A DNA stretch of 64,000 bases from Mucilaginibacter conchicola (GCF_003432115.1 NZ_QWDC01000003.1:372001-436000), one strand, 5' to 3'. Positions 18,162-27,233 are shown, numbered from the stretch's first letter. Numbers and translations are program-made. The notes: generated by a model not told the origin, from the sequence alone.

Positions 18162-18332
18162 CTACTCAGTGTCCTTCTTTTTCTTCGCGTTCTTTTTACG
18201 CGCCTTTAGCGCTTCCTGCAGCAGGAACTCTATCTGCCCGTTGGTGCTGCGAAATTCATCGGCAGCCCAAAGCTCAACTTCTTTAAGCATATCGGGATTA
18301 ATGCGTAAAACAAATGCTTTTTTCTCTGCCAT
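18162..18332 (-). CDS. Small Arc/MetJ-like ribbon-helix-helix protein, 56 residues
   Basis: Translation of the minus strand gives MAEKKAFVLRINPDMLKEVE, then LWAADEFRSTNGQIEFLLQE and a basic tail of repeated Lys. The layout is a strand KAFVLRIN, helix 1 DMLKEVELWAADE and helix 2 STNGQIEFLLQEALK. This is the ribbon-helix-helix fold; RSTNGQIEFLL is the usual second-helix signature of Arc-type proteins. It starts 5 bp after the stop of the 176-residue gene, so it is the third gene of the SPFH operon. It may regulate that operon. The frame is complete with ATG and TAG. Confidence 0.85.
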   Translation of the reverse strand: MAEKKAFVLRINPDMLKEVELWAADEFRSTNGQIEFLLQEALKARKKNAKKKKDTE

Positions 18333-18337
18333 ATCAA

Positions 18338-18868
18338 TTAACTCGCTGCTGCCGCCTGTTGTTGCCTGTATAATATAAAATGTACGCCTATCATGGTCAG
18401 CACCGCCACATCTGGTTTGCCTTGCTGGTAATTGTCTGCCGCAAAACTTACCGTAAATGGCTTTTTAATACCCCATGCAATCTGCTTAACATCAAGGATG
18501 TCGCCATAAGCATTGCTGGTTAAAGTATAAGCACGGCTGAATAGTTTCTTAAACAGATATATAGCTTCAAAACCGTTATTCATTTTTAATTCCACATCGC
18601 GTTTCCAGGCCGATGGCTGCAATTCGCCGATGGTCTCGTCCTCACCGCGGTTAAACATCAGCGTACGGCTTATTAATGATTTACGTTTAATGGTGAATGT
18701 GTCTGCCGCGCTATCAATAATGGCATAACGTTTAAACGTGCCTTTATAGCTGAGGCGGGCGTAGATAAACTGCCCGTCGCTTAGTTCATAATAGGGCCGC
18801 CACCAGCCAATGCGGGTAACAAACATTTCGCTGGTGCGTGCGCTACCAAAATCTCTGAAATCATTCAT
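18338..18868 (-). CDS. Conserved protein of unknown function in SPFH operon, possibly LURP-one-like
   Basis: This 176-residue soluble protein has no signal peptide. It is rich in short strands (EMFVTRIGWWRPYYEL, QFIYARLSYKGTF, RYAIIDSAADTFTIKR) with a helical C-terminal stretch ending QQQAAAAS. The pattern is reminiscent of LURP-one/tubby-like beta barrels, but this is a weak impression. Its start lies 6 bp from the stop of the SPFH gene, and the ribbon-helix-helix gene follows by 5 bp, so the three genes form one operon and may act together at the membrane. Confidence 0.75.
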   Translation of the reverse strand: MNDFRDFGSARTSEMFVTRIGWWRPYYELSDGQFIYARLSYKGTFKRYAIIDSAADTFTIKRKSLISRTLMFNRGEDETIGELQPSAWKRDVELKMNNGFEAIYLFKKLFSRAYTLTSNAYGDILDVKQIAWGIKKPFTVSFAADNYQQGKPDVAVLTMIGVHFILYRQQQAAAAS

Positions 18869-18874
18869 GGTCTA

Positions 18875-19735
18875 TTAATGATAAAGCGTGCCGGTGTTTA
18901 CAATCGGGTTAACGCTTTTATCGCCACAAAGTACAACCAGCAGGTTGCTCACCATGGCAGCTTTGCGCTCTTCATCCAGCTCAATAATATTTTTCTCTTC
19001 CATTTTTTGCAGGGCCATCTCTACCATACCTACGGCACCTTCTACGATCAGTTTACGTGCCGATATAATGGCCGCTGCCTGCTGGCGCTGTAACATGGCA
19101 TGGGCTATCTCCGGCGCATAAGCCAAGTGAGAGATGCGGGCTTCAAGTACGATGATACCTGCGCGTTCCAAGCGCTCGTTTAATTCTGTCTCCAGCATGG
19201 CACTTACCTGTTCGGCACCACCGCGCAGGGTAATGCTGGCGGTGTCATCCTCGTCGATGTGATCATAAGGAAAAGTATTAGCCAGATGGCGTACGGCGGC
19301 CTCGCTTTGGATATTTACGTATTGGATATAATTCTCAACCGCGAAAACCGCTTTGGCGGTATCTTTTATCTGCCATACAATAACAGCTGCTATTTCAATA
19401 GGGTTACCGGCGCTGTCGTTCACTTTTAATTGCTGGCCGTTAAGGTTAAATGCTTTTAATGATACTTTCTTTTTAACAGTGAAAGGGTTTACCCAAAAAA
19501 AGCCGTCTTGTTTAACTGTGCCGGTGTATTTACCAAAAAGGGTAAGCACTTTTGAATCATTAGGGTTTACAATGGTAAGGCCCGGCAGTATCAGGAAATA
19601 GTTAATTACACATATAATAGCGCCTATAACGTGCTGCTCGGCCCAAAAGCAAAATGCGGCAACGCCGGTTAACAATAGTACTAAAACAAAGGCTAAATAG
19701 CCCGATGGTGCTGTGATAACTCGTTCAGTGTTCAT
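18875..19735 (-). CDS. SPFH-domain (stomatin/prohibitin-like) membrane protein
   Basis: This 286-residue protein has two adjacent hydrophobic segments near the N-terminus (about residues 12-30 and 33-55) followed by an SPFH domain (KVLTLFGKYTGTVKQDGFFWVNPF, in part, and KVSLKAFNLNGQQLKVND). The helical region includes NERLERAGIIVLEARISHLAYAPEI and a Glu/Ala-rich coiled segment QAAAIISARKLIVEGAVGMV. Such proteins form oligomeric rings that organise membrane microdomains or regulate membrane proteases. It heads a three-gene operon and is divergent from the 7TMR-HD gene. Confidence 0.9.
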   Translation of the reverse strand: MNTERVITAPSGYLAFVLVLLLTGVAAFCFWAEQHVIGAIICVINYFLILPGLTIVNPNDSKVLTLFGKYTGTVKQDGFFWVNPFTVKKKVSLKAFNLNGQQLKVNDSAGNPIEIAAVIVWQIKDTAKAVFAVENYIQYVNIQSEAAVRHLANTFPYDHIDEDDTASITLRGGAEQVSAMLETELNERLERAGIIVLEARISHLAYAPEIAHAMLQRQQAAAIISARKLIVEGAVGMVEMALQKMEEKNIIELDEERKAAMVSNLLVVLCGDKSVNPIVNTGTLYH

Positions 19736-19848
19736 GGTTTTTGTAGATTTAAAATGATATCATAAAGATATCAACTTTGTTTTGATAAAAGCAAGAACAA
19801 TTACGTAAAACAGAAACTTATGCTAATTTTGGTTGGTTAAACGGATAT

Positions 19849-21915
19849 ATGGCAAAACTTACAACATCCCGACAGAAGGCTTTACTACGCAAGTATGCGC
19901 TAAATGTTAAGTATTTAATGATGTTGGCGAGTGTTGCGCTTATTGTTTACACCCTGCCCAAACAGGCCAAATTTGGCTATGAGTTTGAGAAAGGCCGTAT
20001 CTGGAACCAGCGCGACCTGATATCTCCCTACAACTTTGCCATCCTTAAAACCAATGCCGAAATAGATGCTGATAATAAAGCGGCCCTTGCCACTATTACC
20101 CCCGTTTATCAGCGTAATAATGACATAGGTGTACAACAACAGGAAGGCTTCAGGAATGATCTGGAAATAAAATGGCACAATGCCGGCTTTGCCGATAAGC
20201 TGAAGATAGTTTACATGCAAACCGGTCTAACTATCCTTAACACGGCTTATGATAGGGGCATCTTAAAGCTTAACTCCAAATATCAGGTTGGCGGCAAGGA
20301 CTACGGCGTTACCGTTTTAAGCGATAATGTAGCAGCAGACAAAAGCACTGCAGACCTGTTTACACGCGAACGCGCTGTTGAGTATGCCGATGCAGAAATA
20401 AGCAAGGTAAAAACACTGGATAAAGCATTTCTGCTCGATCTGGTACAGGAACGCCTGCAGCCTAACTTATCTTTTGATGCCAAGTTAACCGCCCGCCTGG
20501 AGCATGATGTAACAGAAAACCTGTCCATCACCCGTGGTATGGTGCAAAAAGGCGAAACCATTATTACTAAAGGCTCGGTTATAAATGATGAAGCTTACCA
20601 GAAACTGGCATCGTACAAAAAAGCTTTTGAAGATAACTCACGCAATAATGGTAACCGTGGCTTGGTATTATTAGGCCAGTTTTTGCTGGCGGGCATCACT
20701 ATATCGCTGTTGATGATATTCCTGTACCTGTTCCGCAGGGATATTTATGAGGATAACCGTTTGGTGAGTTTGATATTGCTGGTTATCACCGCCATGCTGG
20801 CCACGTTATCATTAGCTATAAAGCTGGAACTGCCAAACTTTTACTACATACCATATTGTATTGTACCTATCATTATCAGGATATTGTTTGATACGCGTTT
20901 GGCACTTAACATACACCTGCTGGTGGTACTGATAGCAGGTTTCTTTGTACCTAACAGTTTTGAGTTTGCCTTTTATGAGATAACTGCCGGTATGGTGTCT
21001 ATCTACAGTATCAAAAATCTGATCCGCCGCGAGCAGTTCCTGATATCGGCACTCATTATTACTTTCACCTACTTTGTATCCTTTATAGGTATCTCACTTA
21101 TCCGCGAGGGCTCGTTCCTTACTATTGACTGGGTTGAGTTTATACCGTTTGCCGTAAGCGTGTTGTTAACCCTGCTGGCTTACCCGCTCATCTATTTATT
21201 TGAGAAAGTGTTTGCCATTACCTCAGAGCTTACGCTGATAGAACTGACCAACACCAATGCACCATTGCTGCGCGAGATGGCCTTCAGTGCGCCGGGTACT
21301 TTCCAACACTCGCTGCAGGTGGCTAACCTTGCCGAGAACGCCATATTTGCCATTGGCGGTAATGCGTTGCTGGTGAGGGCAGGGGCTTTGTACCACGATA
21401 TTGGTAAAATGGAGAACCCGCTGTTCTTTATCGAGAACCAGATCTCGGGCTTTAACCCGCATGATAAGCTGCCGTATGAGGAGAGTGCCCAGATCATCAT
21501 CCGCCACGTAAGTAAAGGTATTGAAATGGCCCGCAAAGCCAACCTTCCCGAGATAGTTATCGACTTTATCCGCACGCACCACGGTAACACCAGGGTGGAT
21601 TATTTTTACCAGTCGTTTTTGAAGAATTTTCCCGAAAAATTCATCAACGAGAACATTTTTCGCTATCCGGGGCCTATTCCGTTCACCAAAGAGGCCGGTG
21701 TTTTGATGCTTGCCGACTCGATTGAGGCTGCTTCGCGCTCGTTAAAAGAACCGGACGAAGAATCGATAAGCATACTGGTTGATCGCATTGTGAAATACAA
21801 GTTGGATCAAAACCAGTTGAATGACAGTAACATAACTTTGAAAGATCTGGAAACCATAAAACAGATTTTTAAACGAATGCTGATGAGTATTTACCACGTG
21901 CGGATTGATTATTAA
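19849..21915 (+). CDS. 7TMR-HD family phosphodiesterase (PgpH-like, probable c-di-AMP hydrolase)
   Basis: This 688-residue protein has an N-terminal membrane helix at about 20-38, an extracytoplasmic 7TMR-HDED domain at about 40-265, seven membrane helices at about 270-465, and a cytoplasmic HD domain at about 480-640. Metal ligands include His487 (TFQHSLQVANLA), His516-Asp517 (LYHDIGKMENP), and the later HTHHG/HHGNTR and ADSIEAASRS motifs. In Listeria PgpH this architecture hydrolyses c-di-AMP, so second-messenger turnover is the likely role. Immediately downstream are a promoter and the tRNA-Ser gene. Confidence 0.92.
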   Translation: MAKLTTSRQKALLRKYALNVKYLMMLASVALIVYTLPKQAKFGYEFEKGRIWNQRDLISPYNFAILKTNAEIDADNKAALATITPVYQRNNDIGVQQQEGFRNDLEIKWHNAGFADKLKIVYMQTGLTILNTAYDRGILKLNSKYQVGGKDYGVTVLSDNVAADKSTADLFTRERAVEYADAEISKVKTLDKAFLLDLVQERLQPNLSFDAKLTARLEHDVTENLSITRGMVQKGETIITKGSVINDEAYQKLASYKKAFEDNSRNNGNRGLVLLGQFLLAGITISLLMIFLYLFRRDIYEDNRLVSLILLVITAMLATLSLAIKLELPNFYYIPYCIVPIIIRILFDTRLALNIHLLVVLIAGFFVPNSFEFAFYEITAGMVSIYSIKNLIRREQFLISALIITFTYFVSFIGISLIREGSFLTIDWVEFIPFAVSVLLTLLAYPLIYLFEKVFAITSELTLIELTNTNAPLLREMAFSAPGTFQHSLQVANLAENAIFAIGGNALLVRAGALYHDIGKMENPLFFIENQISGFNPHDKLPYEESAQIIIRHVSKGIEMARKANLPEIVIDFIRTHHGNTRVDYFYQSFLKNFPEKFINENIFRYPGPIPFTKEAGVLMLADSIEAASRSLKEPDEESISILVDRIVKYKLDQNQLNDSNITLKDLETIKQIFKRMLMSIYHVRIDY

Positions 21916-21931
21916 AAATCTGAGAATTTTT

Positions 21932-21961
21932 TTTGTCAACATAGTTGAATTACTATATTTG
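21932..21961 (+). promoter_or_regulatory. Bacteroidota-type housekeeping promoter for tRNA-Ser
   Basis: A -33 TTTG (21932-21935) and a -7 TATATTTG (21954-21961) are 18 bp apart, close to the Bacteroidota consensus TTTG-N19-TAnnTTTG. It is 39 bp upstream of the tRNA. Confidence 0.7.
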
Positions 21962-21999
21962 CAGTCCCTGAAAAAAGGGGATGTTTCTTGAAAATCCAC

Positions 22000-22086
22000 G
22001 GTGAGGTGCCTGAGAGGCCGAAAGGATCAGTTTGCTAAACTGACGTACGGGAAACTGTACCGAGGGTTCGAATCCCTCCCTCACCG
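22000..22086 (+). tRNA. tRNA-Ser (anticodon GCT)
   Basis: The acceptor stem pairs GGTGAGG (22000-22006) with CCTCACC (22079-22085), followed by a G discriminator at 22086. The anticodon stem is TCAGT/ACTGA with the loop TTGCTAA and the anticodon GCT at 22034-22036, which reads AGC/AGT serine codons. The long variable arm (about 17 nt) and the T-loop GTTCGAATC are standard for class II tRNA-Ser. CCA is not encoded. Confidence 0.97.
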
Positions 22087-22106
22087 CTGAGAAACATGTC
22101 AAATTT

Positions 22107-22142
22107 AAAAAGCCTCCGAATCGAAAGATCCGGAGGCTTTTT
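22107..22142 (+). terminator. Rho-independent terminator after tRNA-Ser
   Basis: A 12-bp stem (22107-22118 with 22131-22142) with a 12-nt loop is followed by further T residues. It ends the tRNA transcript. Confidence 0.88.
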
Positions 22143-22251
22143 TGCTTTACAGGCATTTCATTTCTATGCGATCCTTCTCAATCTAAGCGAGACACAGTGC
22201 ATGCTTTTTTGATAACTAACATTACGATTTTTCGGAAATATGATTGCTTGT

Positions 22252-22334
22252 AAACGAAATACCGAGGTATATCAATAATTCCGGTTCGCAAGTTTCTAAA
22301 AATCAGACTCTTTTAACTTGGCCTATCTGTTGCA
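22252..22334 (+). promoter_or_regulatory. Sigma-54-like promoter with upstream dyad, for the NTF2-like gene
   Basis: The upstream dyad is AAACGAAATACCGAGG (22252-22267) and the -24/-12 element is TGGCCTATCTGTTGCA (22319-22334), with GG-N10-GC spacing. The centre of the dyad is 59.5 bp from the first T of the -24 element. Transcription should begin near 22345, about 50 nt before the ATG. A second AAATA-containing site lies near 22230-22245. Confidence 0.8.
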
Positions 22335-22397
22335 GCGGGTTTATAATTCGCAATGAATTATGATCAATAGGTAAGTAAAACAAAAAACAAGTTAATT

Positions 22398-23201
22398 ATG
22401 CATCCATTCAGAAAAGCAATTATTGACGGTGTTGAACCCGGAGAGTTCAAAAAATTATTTTCGGAAGAAGTTGAATTTTGGGCACCCATGTTAACCAAAC
22501 CGTTGCACGGGCGCGATTTTGCGGTGACACTCTTAACAAACGCCGGCCATATTTTGGGTAAAGCCATTTACACCAGGGAAGTGAAAGATATTAAACAAAC
22601 CCTGCTGTTTTGGCACGGTATGGTAGATGGTTATACGCTTGAAGCGGTAACCGTTTTAACAGATGATGATGATACCGGGCTTATAAAACAAGTAAGGGTG
22701 TTAATGCGCTCGTGGCCCTTTGTAACCTTATTTGTTGATAAGATGAAAGAGCGGCTGTATGATCTGATACCCGAAGATTATTGGAACCTGCAACCTATGG
22801 ATGCTAATGCTAAACCACGTGTTCTATCGCCAATAAAGCTGAATGATCTGCCTGTGGCTGATGATCTTGCTCTGCACAGCCCTATATTCAGCAAAACTTT
22901 AGAGGGTAAAGAGTGGGTTATAAAAGGGCTTGATGCCGTGCATAAAATTCAGGCACCTTCTTCTTACACGTCTATCATCGCCTCGCCTGATATGAAGATA
23001 GAAGTTTTTGATACCGATATTGACGGTAACCCGGCCGAGGGGATATGGGTATCTAAAATAAATAAGTACGGTGAAGTTTATGATCTTACAGTTTACCTGC
23101 GCCCATACCCGGCTGTAACTGTGCTGCGCAACAAAGCTAAAGAAGCCAATGACAAAGACCCGGAGCAGCGCGAGAGATTTGAATCGTACTGGGTAATATA
23201 A
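22398..23201 (+). CDS. Tandem NTF2/SnoaL-like protein, 267 residues
   Basis: The protein appears to be two NTF2-like domains fused head to tail. Residues 1-120 (FSEEVEFWAPMLTKPLHGRDFAVTLL, in part) and residues 150-260 (HSPIFSKTLEGKEWVIKGL) share the order strand, L-x-G-x-[ED/KE]-x-V, helix AGHILGKAI/AVHKIQAP. There is no signal peptide, so it is cytoplasmic. SnoaL/NTF2 proteins bind or isomerise small hydrophobic molecules; the actual ligand is not known. A sigma-54 promoter lies upstream and a terminator follows 7 bp after the stop, so it is a single-gene transcript in the putative regulon. Confidence 0.75.
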   Translation: MHPFRKAIIDGVEPGEFKKLFSEEVEFWAPMLTKPLHGRDFAVTLLTNAGHILGKAIYTREVKDIKQTLLFWHGMVDGYTLEAVTVLTDDDDTGLIKQVRVLMRSWPFVTLFVDKMKERLYDLIPEDYWNLQPMDANAKPRVLSPIKLNDLPVADDLALHSPIFSKTLEGKEWVIKGLDAVHKIQAPSSYTSIIASPDMKIEVFDTDIDGNPAEGIWVSKINKYGEVYDLTVYLRPYPAVTVLRNKAKEANDKDPEQRERFESYWVI

Positions 23202-23207
23202 ATAAAA

Positions 23208-23247
23208 GATCCGGTGCACAACCTTAGCTGCAGCACCGGATCGGTTT
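23208..23247 (+). terminator. Rho-independent terminator after the NTF2-like gene
   Basis: GATCCGGTGC (23208-23217) pairs with GCACCGGATC (23233-23242), 10 bp with a 15-nt loop, followed by GGTTTTGTTTT. Confidence 0.85.
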
Positions 23248-23265
23248 TGTTTTGGATCGGGGAGT

Positions 23266-24090
23266 TTAGTTTTTGTCTGTTCCTTTTATCGCTTCGCGGA
23301 TAACGGCCGCCACCTCTTTAGGTTTTGACATCATTACCACGTGATTGGCATCTATCTCAACTGTTTTTGCATTGGCGCGTTTGGCCATAAAGCGCTCCAG
23401 ATCCGGATGAACGGTTTTATCGCGTTTAGCAACAACCACCCAGGTTGGTTTGGTTTTCCAGGCAGGGGCGGCACTTTTATCATCAAAGGCTACTGCACCA
23501 GCCGGGGTTTGTGTGGCATACATTACCATCTGTTGCGCAGGCGACAAATCTTGAGCAAAGCCTTTTGCCATACCTTCTTTTGAAAGGGTTATAAAGCCAT
23601 CGTGCGTTACCAGGTAATCATTAAGATGATTGGCCGGGCCTTTTTTTAACAGGATGTTAGGGCTTTCACCTTCATCAGGCATTAGCGCGGCTACATAAAC
23701 CAGGCCTTTTACTCTTGGCTCATCTGCAAACTGGGTGATCACAAAACCAGCCCATGAGTGACCGATCAATAAAACAGGGCCGGTAGTACGGGCTAACGCC
23801 CTTTTTACGGCAGCAATATCATCAGCCAGTGATGATGTTGGATTTTGTGCGGATACAGCTTCGTATCCTTCGCTCTGGAATTGGTGAATTACATCGTTCC
23901 AGCAAGAGCCGTCAGCCCATAAGCCGTGAACAAAAACTAAAGTTGGTTTTTCTGCTGTTGTGTTCATAGAGGTGTTTTGTTTGGTAGATCTTTGATGGGG
24001 TTTGTTAGCGGTGAATGCCGCGCAAACAATGGCAATTGCAGGTACAATAAGTACCATTGCCCAAATTTTGATGATTGATTTTTTTTTCAT
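23266..24090 (-). CDS. Secreted alpha/beta hydrolase (esterase-like)
   Basis: This 274-residue protein has an N-terminal hydrophobic signal (residues 8-26). The hydrolase fold shows FVHGLWADGSCWNDVI (oxyanion loop), the nucleophile elbow GHSWAG with Ser near residue 130, and the catalytic His in IDANHVVMMSKPKEVA near the C-terminus. The pattern resembles EstC/salicylate-esterase-like plant-type hydrolases, often called alpha/beta hydrolases of the pyrethroid-hydrolase type. It is preceded by a sigma-54-like promoter with the common upstream dyad. Substrate is unknown. Confidence 0.85.
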   Translation of the reverse strand: MKKKSIIKIWAMVLIVPAIAIVCAAFTANKPHQRSTKQNTSMNTTAEKPTLVFVHGLWADGSCWNDVIHQFQSEGYEAVSAQNPTSSLADDIAAVKRALARTTGPVLLIGHSWAGFVITQFADEPRVKGLVYVAALMPDEGESPNILLKKGPANHLNDYLVTHDGFITLSKEGMAKGFAQDLSPAQQMVMYATQTPAGAVAFDDKSAAPAWKTKPTWVVVAKRDKTVHPDLERFMAKRANAKTVEIDANHVVMMSKPKEVAAVIREAIKGTDKN

Positions 24091-24117
24091 TGATGATGTT
24101 TTTATGCATAGCTTAAA

Positions 24118-24200
24118 AACAATGCTGGTGCCATATCGTAAGTGTCAATATGTCAATGAGTTATTGAGTATTGCGGAATTGTATTTACTAAATAAAGTAA
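24118..24200 (-). promoter_or_regulatory. Sigma-54-like promoter with upstream dyad, for the alpha/beta hydrolase
   Basis: On the minus strand the -24/-12 element reads TGGCACCAGCATTGTT (24133 down to 24118), with a perfect TGGCAC and GG-N10-GT. The dyad TTACTAAATAAAGTAA is at 24185-24200 (read on the plus strand); adding one base on each side gives a perfect TTTACT/AGTAAA inverted repeat. Its centre is 59.5 bp from the -24 element. The expected start is about 16 nt before the ATG. Confidence 0.82.
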
Positions 24201-24263
24201 AAAAGGCGTGTGGTTTTTCGAAATAGAACAAGTGCTTTAGGGGGCGGATATTAATGCACAAGG

Positions 24264-26897
24264 TTATCTTGACGACAGCCCTTTGTGGATTTTTAACCGT
24301 ATCATCTTTGAATTGAGAGTGGTTGATGGTATCCGCAATAGTTCTGCCGCGCCACCTATGCCTGATACTTTTCCGTTGCAGCGTTTCAGTACAGCTATAA
24401 TGTGTTCGCGTTCTACCTCATCAATCGTTTTTACATAGTCGTCAGGCAGTATGGTGTTGTTCTCCGGGCTATTGTAATTTGGCAGGTATATCTCATTTAT
24501 AACCGGGCCTTTACTGATCAGTATACTACGTTCAATAAGATGCTCCAACTCGCGCACATTTCCCGGCCAACTATAACTTTCAAGCTGTTTATACGCCTTG
24601 GCCGAGAGGCTCATAGGGCCTCTTGTGCCATTACCACCATATTTATGCAAAAAATGCATAGTAAGGCTGGTGATATCTTCTTTACGCTCGCGCAGGGGGG
24701 GCAACTGAATAGGGAATACGTTTAGCCTGAAATATAAGTCGCTTCGAAAATTACCTTTAGTTACCTCTTTTGCCAGATCGCGGTTGGTGGCGGCTATTAT
24801 CCTTACATTGGTTTTTATAACTGTTCTGCCACCAATACGCTCTATCTCTTTCTCCTGTATGGCCCGCAATAGTTTAACTTGAAGATCAAGAGGAAGTTCG
24901 CCTATTTCGTCTAAAAATAAAGTGCTGTTATTGGCCAGTTCAAACTTACCGATCCTGCGTTCAATCGCACCGGTAAAGCTGCCCTTTTCATGTCCAAAAA
25001 GCTCGCTTTCAATTAAGTTGGCCGGGAGTGTAGCGCAATTAACCTTCACCATTAATTTATTTTTGCGCGGCGAGTCGTTATGTAGCGCCCTTGCAATAAG
25101 CTCTTTGCCGGTGCCCGTCTCACCCAAGATCAAAACGGAACTATTAGATTGTGCAACTTGTGTTACCAGATGAAAAATGTTTTTCATGGCCGGGCTGCTG
25201 CCAACTATTTCGCTGTAATTATAGGTGGTATGTATCTCTTCCTGTAAATACCGGTTCTCTATTTCCAGTCGCTGCTTAAAATCCGAGATTTCGTTAAGTT
25301 GCTTTTCTACTTTTTGCGCTGCAATGTAGTGGGCAATGGCTATACCTATCTGCGATGCAACACCTTCCATTAAACTGTTGTTCACTTCGCCCGAATGAGC
25401 CCATAAAATGCCAAAGTTTTTACGCCCTATCCTCAACGGTACGCCTAAAATTTTATCGACACCCATTGATTGCCAGAAGCCCGCGGTAGAGAACGTTATC
25501 TTACCCTCTTTAATAATATTGTCTACGTTAAATACAACAGGACCGCGCGAGTTTAAAACCAATTCGCCCAGGGCGCCTTTTAAGTCGAACTTTTTATCCC
25601 TTATTTTATCAAAATCAGCGCTATTATCGTACTTTGATCCGGTGTCAATGATGTAATAACTATGGGTTAGCTCATCATCATTAATGATAGAAAGGATATA
25701 TAGTTCTATGTTAAAAAGGCGTTTTAAACCTTCGCTTATTACAGTTGATAGTCCTTCGCGGTCTCTTACAGTGGCTATGTTGTTACTAAAAGCCAATAAC
25801 TGCGTCTGTTCATTTTCTCGTTGTGATATTTCATCATTTGCTACAAGGTTGGCTATCGCCGGTGCCATCAGCGCGCATATACCCTGAATTAATTTTAAAT
25901 TTTGATCGTTTAATAAATGCTTACGTTTTAAGCAAACTACTATTAGCGCTTGGGTGCCAGTATTATAGGGCGTTACTGCGTAAACAACCTCTTTAACGCC
26001 CGCTTTATGTTTAAGCTTTAAAAACTGAGGAGCATCCTCATGTGTCAAAAGCTCCTCAAGATCTACCAACAATGGGTAGCCCGATTGTATAGCGAGCTGA
26101 GCGACGCCTGTATCAGCGCGATTCTTTTGCAGCATGGCATCTGCAAAGCCGATATTATCTTTAAGATCATCCTCAGGGTCAAATATATACGGGCTATACC
26201 AGCGTTTATCGTCACTGATAAGGCATATCATTAGTTGATCTATCGGCAAAAGCTTTTTAAGGTTGTCGTTTATGGCTCTGGCAAGGCCCGTTTTGTTTTT
26301 TACAGAAGCAATGGCGTTACTCAGCGCCAATAATGTGGTTTTCTCATATTCGCGTTCCAGCAGTTCCTCGTTAGCCCGGATGTTAATAATAGCGGTCGAC
26401 AGTGTTGGTGCAATCGCTTCTAATAAGTCAATATCATCTTCAGATATATTGCTTTGCTTGTCAGAAAACAGCACGAATGTTGCGAACAGCTTGCCTTGTG
26501 TTTTAAGCGCAAGAACAATGGCTTTCTTAACGCCGTAGGCATACTCAACGGTTATCCAGTCGGGAGCATTGCTCTGTTTGGTTAGTTCATCTAAATTAAA
26601 AACAACCGCGTTTTTCACATCGGCTACATGAAGCATTATGGCATCATCAAGAGAATATATTGCATGATTGGACCGGTTGTACATGGCATGACTTTTCCCC
26701 GGGGCTTTATTGTCAAATATGTAACCCCGATAAGTTCCCCGCACTAAATCAACCAAATTGAATTTTAAGTGGGTAAAATAGATAAACTGCTGTAGCTGAT
26801 GCCTCAAAACCTCAAGAAGATCTGCGCCGTTACGCGCGCCGGCAATTTTATCCGAGATATTTAGTAGCAAAGCAATTTTTGATGATGCGTTTTTCAT
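24264..26897 (-). CDS. Sigma-54 enhancer-binding protein with three GAF domains
   Basis: This 877-residue transcription activator has three tandem GAF-type sensor domains (about 5-165, 185-345 and 370-520), a short coiled segment (FKQRLEIENRYLQEEI), an AAA+ domain at about 555-790, and a Fis-type HTH at about 830-870. The AAA+ domain has Walker A GETGTGKELIARA, the sigma-54 contact loop GSFTGA (usual GAFTGA), Walker B LFLDEIGELP, and the arginine-rich RLNVFPIQLPPLRERKEDI, in part. The C-terminus NGKVSGIGGAAELL-RIPSTTLNSKM is shared with the other two activators. GAF sensors bind small ligands; the ligand here is unknown. It may activate the sigma-54-like promoters in this window. Confidence 0.93.
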   Translation of the reverse strand: MKNASSKIALLLNISDKIAGARNGADLLEVLRHQLQQFIYFTHLKFNLVDLVRGTYRGYIFDNKAPGKSHAMYNRSNHAIYSLDDAIMLHVADVKNAVVFNLDELTKQSNAPDWITVEYAYGVKKAIVLALKTQGKLFATFVLFSDKQSNISEDDIDLLEAIAPTLSTAIINIRANEELLEREYEKTTLLALSNAIASVKNKTGLARAINDNLKKLLPIDQLMICLISDDKRWYSPYIFDPEDDLKDNIGFADAMLQKNRADTGVAQLAIQSGYPLLVDLEELLTHEDAPQFLKLKHKAGVKEVVYAVTPYNTGTQALIVVCLKRKHLLNDQNLKLIQGICALMAPAIANLVANDEISQRENEQTQLLAFSNNIATVRDREGLSTVISEGLKRLFNIELYILSIINDDELTHSYYIIDTGSKYDNSADFDKIRDKKFDLKGALGELVLNSRGPVVFNVDNIIKEGKITFSTAGFWQSMGVDKILGVPLRIGRKNFGILWAHSGEVNNSLMEGVASQIGIAIAHYIAAQKVEKQLNEISDFKQRLEIENRYLQEEIHTTYNYSEIVGSSPAMKNIFHLVTQVAQSNSSVLILGETGTGKELIARALHNDSPRKNKLMVKVNCATLPANLIESELFGHEKGSFTGAIERRIGKFELANNSTLFLDEIGELPLDLQVKLLRAIQEKEIERIGGRTVIKTNVRIIAATNRDLAKEVTKGNFRSDLYFRLNVFPIQLPPLRERKEDITSLTMHFLHKYGGNGTRGPMSLSAKAYKQLESYSWPGNVRELEHLIERSILISKGPVINEIYLPNYNSPENNTILPDDYVKTIDEVEREHIIAVLKRCNGKVSGIGGAAELLRIPSTTLNSKMIRLKIHKGLSSR

Positions 26898-27030
26898 AGC
26901 AATGGCATTGGTGAACTTTGAGATATATTTACAACTTCATATTTTATGCCGATTGAAAAATGTTGTTTTTATAAGGTAAAGTAGTTTTTTTTATCTCATA
27001 TACGCTATATCGTAATTGCCACAATCCGTA

Positions 27031-27187
27031 TTACTAAATATCGTAAAAATAAATCAAATAGATTTTTGGTGTGAGTCTGGTATTTCGAAAATCATCAAAA
27101 GTATTTCACTAAATAGAGCTATAAGGCGTTTTTAGTTGTAGTATTTGCCTAATTAGCATGTAAACATCATAAGGCATCTTTTTTGTT
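27031..27187 (+). promoter_or_regulatory. Sigma-54-like promoter with two upstream dyads, for the receiver-type activator
   Basis: The near dyad TCACTAAATAGAGCTA (27106-27121) has its centre 58.5 bp from the -24 element AGGCATCTTTTTTGTT (27172-27187, GG-N10-GT). A better copy, TTACTAAATATCGTAA (27031-27046), lies 75 bp further upstream. The 336-bp gap (26898-27233) between the two divergent activator genes holds nothing else that is recognised. The -24 first base is A rather than T, so this is the weakest of the promoter matches together with that at 51632. Confidence 0.6.
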
Positions 27188-27233
27188 ATATTAACGTTTA
27201 ATTATATAGCATCATCATTCATCCGCTCACGCA

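Noticed and set aside
18112..18378. An 88-codon open frame on the plus strand
   Set aside because: It is the antisense shadow of the ribbon-helix-helix gene at 18162-18332.
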